Assembly (NCBI GenBank): GCA_037190485.1
Contig: JBBCJB010000014.1
Location: 273,795-337,794, forward strand
DNA length: 64,000 nucleotides
Source of the DNA: Parapedobacter sp037190485
GTDB taxonomy: Bacteria > Bacteroidota > Bacteroidia > Sphingobacteriales > Sphingobacteriaceae
Direction: 5' to 3'
Below are positions 58,484 through 64,000 of the stretch, piece after piece. The notes beneath the pieces are model-generated. The model saw nothing but the letters and a program-made list of their open reading frames with translations, made no database searches and had not been told where the DNA came from. The position numbers and the translations under genes are program-made. Positions within the stretch are counted from its first letter, which is position 1. Each line of letters starts with the position of its first letter.

Positions 58484-59148
58484 AAAGGCTTGGACTCGTA
58501 GTCGCGTTGCCCGCGCTACTGCTATTTGCCTCGTGCTTCCAGCTCATCGAAGACGTGACCATCAAGCAGGATGGATCAGGCACGGCTGTTTTTACGGCCA
58601 ACCTCAGCCAAAGCAAGTCCAAGCTCGCTTCCATCATGTTGCTGGATAGTGTCAATGGACGCAAGGTGCCGTCTAGGGCCGACGTGCGCAAGCAGCTGGA
58701 CGAGCTGGCGCAAGAATTGGAAAAAATAAATGGGATATCGCAAGTTTCACAGTCGGTCGATTTCGATAAGTTCGTGGCGACCGTACGCTTTTCCTTTGCT
58801 GAAGTCGATAACCTGAACAGCATAGCGAACCGGATTTTTGAGCAAATGAAGGTGGTGCCATCCAATAGGTCGTCTTACGCCTACCGAAGCGGTTCACGTA
58901 CGTTCAGCCGGACGTATGTGCATGAGCCGAAAGCCAAGGCTGAATTCGATAAATTGAAGGACGCCGACAAGGACGTGTTCAAAGCCGCTTCGTATACCAG
59001 TATCTACCGCTTCGATCGCGAGGTGGCATCGCAGAGCAACGAGGCAGCCAAGCTCGCGGCTTCCCGGAAAGCGGTGATGCTGCAGAGCTCCATTTTGGAC
59101 CTCATCAACGGTAAAAAGAACATAACAAACCACATCCGCTTAAAATAG
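58480..59148 (+). CDS. Lipoprotein of unknown function
   Basis: This 222-residue lipoprotein (lipobox LFASC) starts after the lipobox with FQLIEDVTIKQDGSGTAVFTANLSQS, which resembles LppM-type beta-sandwich starts (D-G-S-G-T motif). A helical middle follows (ADVRKQLDELAQELEKINGI), then a beta part. It overlaps the DUF2891 gene by 4 bases and lies 7 bases before the next gene. The three genes probably act together; function unknown. Confidence 0.65.
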   Translation: MKRLGLVVALPALLLFASCFQLIEDVTIKQDGSGTAVFTANLSQSKSKLASIMLLDSVNGRKVPSRADVRKQLDELAQELEKINGISQVSQSVDFDKFVATVRFSFAEVDNLNSIANRIFEQMKVVPSNRSSYAYRSGSRTFSRTYVHEPKAKAEFDKLKDADKDVFKAASYTSIYRFDREVASQSNEAAKLAASRKAVMLQSSILDLINGKKNITNHIRLK

Positions 59149-59155
59149 CACACAC

Positions 59156-61081
59156 ATGAACAGGATCCTTACCGCCGCTTGCATACTGGCGATGACCACC
59201 GCCAATGCGCAAGACCTTGCCCAGAAAATCCCCGCCGATGCCTTCGCCGTGACCACTATCCAAACCACCCATTTCTTCGAGCTGATGAGCGCGGACGATT
59301 TCAACGGTACGACACTGGGAAAGGCCATCATCGAAAAGGCGAGCGAAGCAGGTTTGGAAGGCATCCACGGCATCGCCGATTTCGGTATCGCATTGGATCG
59401 GACGTCTTATGCCTATGCGAGATTGACCGACAGCGTGTCTTACTTCAGCGTGTTGATACCCATCGCCGACGTCGGTGCTTTTGAGCGGCACTTCGGAAAA
59501 GAGGGGGAGGTAACCGACCAGGGATCGCATAAGCGCATCGTGAGGGGGGGAGCAGACGACGAGGCTGTTTTCGCCTGGGACGGCAACATGCTGACCATCA
59601 CCGTGGCAAACTTGGTGGATAATTATTTCAACCAGCCGGAAGTGGCCGAGCGATATGGTATCGCCAATTACAATTATTACGATTACTACCAAGACAACGC
59701 CGCCTCGGCGGCGGATAGCGCTTACGCATATGGCGATGTTTGGATGGAAGCGGACACCGTCGTGATGGGCGACGAGGTATTCGTCGATTCGATTGATTTC
59801 GAGATACCGCCACCTGTGGCCCCGGATACCTTGGTCTGGCGGGCGGACGATTCCGACGGATCCAGTGGCGACGGAAACCCGTATGAAACGTACTATGCGG
59901 CCGATCAAGCAATCAAGTCTGGGCTGGCATCGGCATGGACCGAAAGGCAAGCCAGCTCGCTTTTCGAGCAGTTGCCCGGGCAAAGCATATTGGCCAATCG
60001 TTCGTACCTGTCGAGCCTGAACAAGGAAGCTCTGGCCTCCGTTTGGATACCGAGCTTTGAAGCCATTTATACTACACTACTTCCTGAACTGAGCGCGTTC
60101 CGGTCTTCCACCGTTAAGTTGTTCAGCTATTACGGGAGCTTCCAAGCAGGGCTGTTCGCCGACACGGACGGCTTTCGGTTGAAATCATCGATGGAGGTGA
60201 ACGGCGACATGGCCAAAAGTTTCAAGCGGATGTACGGGCGTAAACTCAACCGGAATTTTCTAAAGTACATGAATACCGATGATGCCGTGGGTTTCTTTTC
60301 AATCGCGATGGATACTAAGGCCTACCTGGAGGAACTTCCGGCATTGATGAAAGATACCTACGGAGGCTTGTTTGCGCAATACGAAGACGACATCAACCTA
60401 GGGGCCGAATTGGCCTCGTTGGTGCTGGACGAGGAGGCGATCGCGAATGTGGCCCAAGGCGACGCGTTGTTTGTGTTGAATGGCATATCCGAAATGGAGG
60501 TGCCCTACATCAGCTACGAGTATGACGACGACTATAATTATAAGGAGGTCGAAAAAACGAAGACGGAAACGATTCCAGATTTCCTGTTCATGTTCTCGTC
60601 AGCAGATGTACGGCTCTATGACCGTGTGATGGCCTATGTGGTAAGCAAAGGGTTCTTGGTGGAAGGGAACGGTGTATACCAATTGGCGAATACGAAGTTG
60701 CCGTTTGGCTTGTTCTTTACCCGGAAGGATGGCATCGTCTTTATCGGTACGGCCGCCGATCAATTCGATGCGATTGCAACCAACCGTTACCAAGCAAAAA
60801 TCGATCGGCAGACAAAAAAACTGCTTACCAAGAACAAAGTGGCCGGGCTACTGAGCGCCAGGAAGCTCGCGGCCGAAATCCCGGTGGAGCAGTTGGCCTC
60901 GCTCGATCGCTACATCGCGTTCAACAAGATGTTTGGGTCAATGGGCGATTTCCATTTCGCCTCAAACGGCATCAAGGGGAACCGGGTGACGGGCGAGTTC
61001 GTCGCCCAGACGCCCGAGGGTTTCGATAATGCCGTGCAGTACTTTTTCGCGTTAGTTGACTACGCCATGGGGCAACGCTAG
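59156..61081 (+). CDS. Large exported protein of unknown function (DUF4836-like, tentative)
   Basis: This 641-residue exported protein has a signal peptide (MNRILTAACILAMTTANAQ). The mature protein alternates helices and strands (IPADAFAVTTIQTTHFFELMSADDF, YFSVLIPIADVGAFERHFGKEG, GRKLNRNFLKYMNTDDAVGFFSIAMDTKAYLEELP), with a Tyr/Asp-rich acidic stretch at about residues 160-200 (NYNYYDYYQDNAASAADSAYAYGD) and another near 458-465. The layout resembles DUF4836 proteins, but the match is not firm. It closes the DUF2891 operon, directly before glyS. Confidence 0.6.
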   Translation: MNRILTAACILAMTTANAQDLAQKIPADAFAVTTIQTTHFFELMSADDFNGTTLGKAIIEKASEAGLEGIHGIADFGIALDRTSYAYARLTDSVSYFSVLIPIADVGAFERHFGKEGEVTDQGSHKRIVRGGADDEAVFAWDGNMLTITVANLVDNYFNQPEVAERYGIANYNYYDYYQDNAASAADSAYAYGDVWMEADTVVMGDEVFVDSIDFEIPPPVAPDTLVWRADDSDGSSGDGNPYETYYAADQAIKSGLASAWTERQASSLFEQLPGQSILANRSYLSSLNKEALASVWIPSFEAIYTTLLPELSAFRSSTVKLFSYYGSFQAGLFADTDGFRLKSSMEVNGDMAKSFKRMYGRKLNRNFLKYMNTDDAVGFFSIAMDTKAYLEELPALMKDTYGGLFAQYEDDINLGAELASLVLDEEAIANVAQGDALFVLNGISEMEVPYISYEYDDDYNYKEVEKTKTETIPDFLFMFSSADVRLYDRVMAYVVSKGFLVEGNGVYQLANTKLPFGLFFTRKDGIVFIGTAADQFDAIATNRYQAKIDRQTKKLLTKNKVAGLLSARKLAAEIPVEQLASLDRYIAFNKMFGSMGDFHFASNGIKGNRVTGEFVAQTPEGFDNAVQYFFALVDYAMGQR

Positions 61082-61127
61082 CCCACAATTTGTTGAGCAG
61101 GTATTCGCGAATGCAAGGCATTTTGGC

Positions 61128-61135
61128 TATGTTTG
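61128..61135 (+). promoter_or_regulatory. TATGTTTG box immediately before glyS
   Basis: The box ends 7 bases before the ATG at 61143, predicting a leaderless or near-leaderless transcript. No good -33 element at the usual spacing. Confidence 0.58.
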
Positions 61136-61142
61136 CCGTCTT

Positions 61143-62609
61143 ATGAGCAAGCAGACAGACGATTTTTTCAAAAATGTGGTTTCACATGCCAAGGAGTACG
61201 GTTTCGTATTCCCTTCGAGCGAGATATACGACGGCCTGAGTGCCGTGTACGATTATGGCCAATTGGGTGCCGAACTGAAGAACAACCTGAAGCAATATTG
61301 GTGGAAGGCCATGGTGCAATTGAACGAGAATATCGTGGGAATCGATGCGGCGATTTTCATGCATCCAACCACGTGGAAGGCGTCTGGGCACGTGGATGGG
61401 TTCAATGACCCGATGATCGATAACAAAGACTCCAAGAAACGTTATCGCGCCGACCAACTGATCGAAGACAAAATAGCCCGTTACGAGGCGGATGGCAAAA
61501 CAGACAAGGCGCAACAATTGCAGGCGGATTTGGATGCCGCCCTGAATGGCGATGATCTGGCCGGATTAAAGGCCATCATCGAGGCGCATAACATCGTATG
61601 CCCCATTTCAGGCACCAGGAATTGGACGGAAGTACGGCAATTCAACCTCATGTTTTCCACGCAGATGGGTGCATCGGCCGATGGCGCCGAGACGGTATAT
61701 CTACGGCCCGAGACTGCCCAGGGGATTTTCGTCAATTTCCTCAATGTGCAGAAAAGCGGGCGCATGAAGGTGCCATTCGGCATCGCGCAGATCGGCAAGG
61801 CATTTCGCAATGAGGTCATTGCCCGTCAGTTCATCATGCGCATGCGCGAATTTGAACAAATGGAGCTGCAGTTTTTCGTGCGCCCCGGCACCGAGCTGGA
61901 CTGGTACGAGCAATGGAAGGCGACGCGCCTGAAATGGCACCTCGCCCTCGGTAGCGATGCGGCCAAATACCGTTACCACGATCACGTCAAGTTGGCGCAT
62001 TACGCCAATGCGGCGGTCGATATCGAGTATGAGTTTCCCTTCGGATTTAAGGAAGTCGAAGGGATTCACTCCCGCACGGATTTTGACCTTACCCAGCACC
62101 AGAAATACTCGGGCAAGAAATTGCAGTACTTCGACCCCGAGATCAACCAGAACTACGTGCCGTACGTCATCGAGACCTCCATCGGTCTGGACAGGCTCTT
62201 CCTGACCATATTGTGCAATTCATTTGAAGAGGAAGACCTGAGTACCGACGAGAAGAAGGATTCCAGGTCTGTATTGCGCTTCCACCCGACGCTTGCACCG
62301 GTGAAGGCGGCTATATTGCCGCTGACCAAAAAGGATGGGTTGCCCGAGAAAGCCCGGGAGATATTGAATCGATTGAAGATCGACTTCAATGTCAGGTATG
62401 ATGAAAAGGACGCCATCGGGAAGCGATACCGGCGGCAGGATGCCATCGGTACCCCCTTTTGCATCACCGTCGATTACCAATCGCTGGAGGACGACACCGT
62501 AACGCTTCGTCATCGCGACAGTATGGAACAGGAGCGTGTAGCGATAAAAGACTTAGAAAGGATTGTTGGCGACCTGGTGGGTTGGAAAAACCTGTTGTCT
62601 GCATTGTAA
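61143..62609 (+). CDS. glyS: Glycyl-tRNA synthetase (alpha2 type)
   Basis: This 488-residue class II synthetase charges tRNA-Gly. FFKNVVSHAKEYGFVFPSSEIYDGLSAVYDYGQLGAELKNNLKQYWWK is the typical N-terminus, YLRPETAQGIFVNFLNV and FGIAQIGKAFRNEVIARQFIMRMREFEQMELQFF carry motif 2, YVIETSIGLDRLFLTIL carries motif 3, and an anticodon-binding domain closes it. The alpha2 architecture differs from the alpha2-beta2 GlyQS form. The ATG at 61143 was chosen over a longer frame overlapping the previous gene, with a promoter box 7 bases upstream. Confidence 0.96.
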   Translation: MSKQTDDFFKNVVSHAKEYGFVFPSSEIYDGLSAVYDYGQLGAELKNNLKQYWWKAMVQLNENIVGIDAAIFMHPTTWKASGHVDGFNDPMIDNKDSKKRYRADQLIEDKIARYEADGKTDKAQQLQADLDAALNGDDLAGLKAIIEAHNIVCPISGTRNWTEVRQFNLMFSTQMGASADGAETVYLRPETAQGIFVNFLNVQKSGRMKVPFGIAQIGKAFRNEVIARQFIMRMREFEQMELQFFVRPGTELDWYEQWKATRLKWHLALGSDAAKYRYHDHVKLAHYANAAVDIEYEFPFGFKEVEGIHSRTDFDLTQHQKYSGKKLQYFDPEINQNYVPYVIETSIGLDRLFLTILCNSFEEEDLSTDEKKDSRSVLRFHPTLAPVKAAILPLTKKDGLPEKAREILNRLKIDFNVRYDEKDAIGKRYRRQDAIGTPFCITVDYQSLEDDTVTLRHRDSMEQERVAIKDLERIVGDLVGWKNLLSAL

Positions 62610-62619
62610 TGGATGGTTT

Positions 62620-62661
62620 GCGCAGGCTGTGCCAATGCGTATACCTTGGCACAGCCTGCGC
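62620..62661. terminator. 16-bp perfect hairpin between glyS and the TRIC gene
   Basis: GCGCAGGCTGTGCCAA and its exact complement flank a 10-base loop, 10 bases after the glyS stop. It separates convergent genes and probably terminates both, although no U-run follows. Confidence 0.65.
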
Positions 62662-62685
62662 GTACCGTTTCACATTCCCCGGCCC

Positions 62686-63288
62686 TCAGCCGCCGACAAT
62701 GGGCAGCGTTAAGCGATATTTCACCGCGACAACCCGGATAATGACCACGATGCTGGCGCTCAGGAAAGCATTCAGGTTATAATCCACCCCTAGCCCATTG
62801 AGCGTGACAAATAGCATGGCCCCCGAAAGACAAGCGGTGGCATAAATTTCTTTCCGGAAAATCAACGGGGTTTCATTCAATAACGTATCGCGCGTAACGC
62901 CGCCCATGACAGCCGAAAACATACCCAGCACCACGGCGGCGATTCCGCTGCTATCGAACGCCAACGATTTCTGTACGCCCACGACGGTAAAGAAGCCGAT
63001 GCCAATGGCGTCGAACAGGAATAACGTCCGGGCCAGTCGGTCCAGCAGCTTCTTGAAGAACACGGCAACCAACACGCCCGACAGGATGGCAAGCAGGTAA
63101 TTCCCGTCATCTACCCACACAGGCCTTAGGTTAAGGAAGATATCGCGCAAGCTGCCGCCGCCTATAGCCGTAACAAAGCCGGTGAACGCTGCGCCGAAGA
63201 TGTCGATGTTGTGGCGCATCGCAGCCATCGCACCTGAAATCGCGAATACCAGCGTTCCCAACAGATCGATGTAGTATATGGATTCCAA
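62686..63288 (-). CDS. TRIC-type trimeric intracellular cation channel (YicG-like)
   Basis: This 200-residue protein has seven membrane spans in two repeats (SIYYIDLLGTLVFAISGAMAAMRHNIDIFGAAFTGFVTAIGGGSLRDIFL, SLAFDSSGIAAVVLGMFSAVMGGVTRDTLL), matching the bacterial TRIC family of K+-selective channels, formerly UPF0126. The TTG start at 63288 follows a TAACTTTA box by ~13 bases; no ATG is near. It is transcribed away from the rRNA promoters. Confidence 0.9.
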   Translation of the reverse strand: MESIYYIDLLGTLVFAISGAMAAMRHNIDIFGAAFTGFVTAIGGGSLRDIFLNLRPVWVDDGNYLLAILSGVLVAVFFKKLLDRLARTLFLFDAIGIGFFTVVGVQKSLAFDSSGIAAVVLGMFSAVMGGVTRDTLLNETPLIFRKEIYATACLSGAMLFVTLNGLGVDYNLNAFLSASIVVIIRVVAVKYRLTLPIVGG

Positions 63289-63398
63289 ACCTTTTTTGTT
63301 GTAAAGTTAATGGATAGCATTAAGGATACCAACTCTTGTATTTTTTTGACTGATTATGAGTCGGTAACAACAATATCGAAAAATAATGGTCAAATATG

Positions 63399-63430
63399 CT
63401 TGGAAATAGGAAACAATGCTCATACCTTTG
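63399..63430 (+). promoter_or_regulatory. rRNA operon promoter P1
   Basis: CTTG, 20 bases, TACCTTTG (63423-63430), followed by the C-rich start region CGCTCCC. Same layout as P2, ~153 bases upstream of it. Confidence 0.68.
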
Positions 63431-63552
63431 CGCTCCCTTCAGGAAAGAGGGGGTGTTCATTGAAAGTAAAGAAAGTTGTTTTTAATTGATTGACGGGGAC
63501 GTCGCTATGCTTTTAAGCATTACCCGAGGTTCCGAAAAAAATTAAAATAATT

Positions 63553-63583
63553 TTTGCAACGTTAGAAAATGTTTCTACCTTTG
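63553..63583 (+). promoter_or_regulatory. rRNA operon promoter P2
   Basis: TTTG (63553-63556), exactly 19 bases, TACCTTTG (63576-63583), then CAGTCCC. Perfect match to the phylum consensus, with an AT-rich stretch just upstream (63536-63555). Confidence 0.85.
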
Positions 63584-63869
63584 CAGTCCCAAACGGAACA
63601 GGGGTTTACAGAAGTTCCGAGCCAAAGGGCGCGATGCCCGGAGGCAATTGAAAAAGTGAAGATTTGGCCGGTTTATCCCGGTTGGATATAATAGTCGAAG
63701 CGTGATGCGGAGGCGATGAAGTTCTTGAAAATATTGATATTCATGTAGCGTAACGAGTAGTCTGTTAAATAGACGAAAGTTAAAAAAAACAGACCTAAGT
63801 CAATCCAGGTTATTAGACAAATTAATAAAGATTGATTCCGAGTAATCGGGTCAGATCGAACTTCATTTT

Positions 63870-64000
<131 letters not shown>

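Larger units (their letters stand above)
63289..63869. other. 581-base rRNA-operon upstream region and leader
   Basis: It contains no protein gene. From left to right it holds the TRIC promoter region, rRNA promoter P1 (63399-63430), rRNA promoter P2 (63553-63583) and ~285 bases of leader before the 16S gene. The leader would carry processing stems and antitermination signals, which cannot be resolved by eye. Confidence 0.7.

Overview
The window is chromosomal DNA from a member of the Bacteroidota, most likely family Sphingobacteriaceae (Pedobacter/Parapedobacter-like). The support is a SusC/SusD pair with glycan-active enzymes, repeated promoters of the Bacteroidota type (TTTG, about 19 bases, TAnnTTTG), the rpmB-rpmG-DUF4295-ftsY-rimO cluster, the bacillithiol gene bshC, ECF sigma factors, outer-membrane DUF5686 and barrel proteins, and the first ~130 bases of a 16S rRNA gene whose 5' end reads like Sphingobacteriaceae. 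No phage, CRISPR array, intact IS element or tRNA gene was seen.

Layout. 1-12808 is one plus-strand polysaccharide utilisation locus: a SusC end, SusD, then GH88, heparinase II/III and GH97 enzymes. Two Tat-signal polysaccharide-pyruvyl-transferase-like proteins flank the GH88 gene; both have Glu where I expect the family Arg. The locus fits breakdown of a uronic-acid-containing, possibly pyruvylated, heteroglycan. 12809-13796 holds a sigma-factor remnant and three minus-strand hairpin elements that look like tiny RNA genes; two more occur near 31.1 kb and 52.7 kb. 13797-19893 has an alpha/beta hydrolase, scpA and a two-component module made of two tandem TPR histidine kinases and a divergent LuxR-type regulator. 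19945-27408 runs through envelope proteins, aat-rbfA and the L28/L33/DUF4295/FtsY/RimO cluster. 27619-34685 has bshC, DUF4833, a VCBS-repeat lipoprotein, DUF4185, a Tat-type sugar isomerase/epimerase, a 252-bp inverted-repeat element, a GreA-like protein and a NUDIX hydrolase.

34682-46178 includes small envelope proteins, a sigma / HEAT-anti-sigma-like / DUF4097-like operon, a membrane patatin-like lipase next to a PAP2-like protein, an amidohydrolase, rlmN, comF, and gcvH-vanZ with a tiny lipoprotein. 46316-52655 has anmK, DUF2461, cdsA-DUF2007-CPBP protease, an aspartyl protease with a PDZ domain, and DUF2157. 52931-62609 runs from a DUF5686 outer-membrane protein through an enoyl-CoA hydratase, an AI-2E-type transporter, a DUF2891 operon and glycyl-tRNA synthetase. 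A TRIC-type channel on the minus strand then faces a ribosomal RNA operon with two tandem promoters.

Recurring themes are compact convergent genes whose stop codons overlap, several start codons 5-8 bases after the TAnnTTTG box (probably leaderless mRNAs), and short repeats placed exactly at gene ends. Family names come from recognising motifs by eye; no database search was run.
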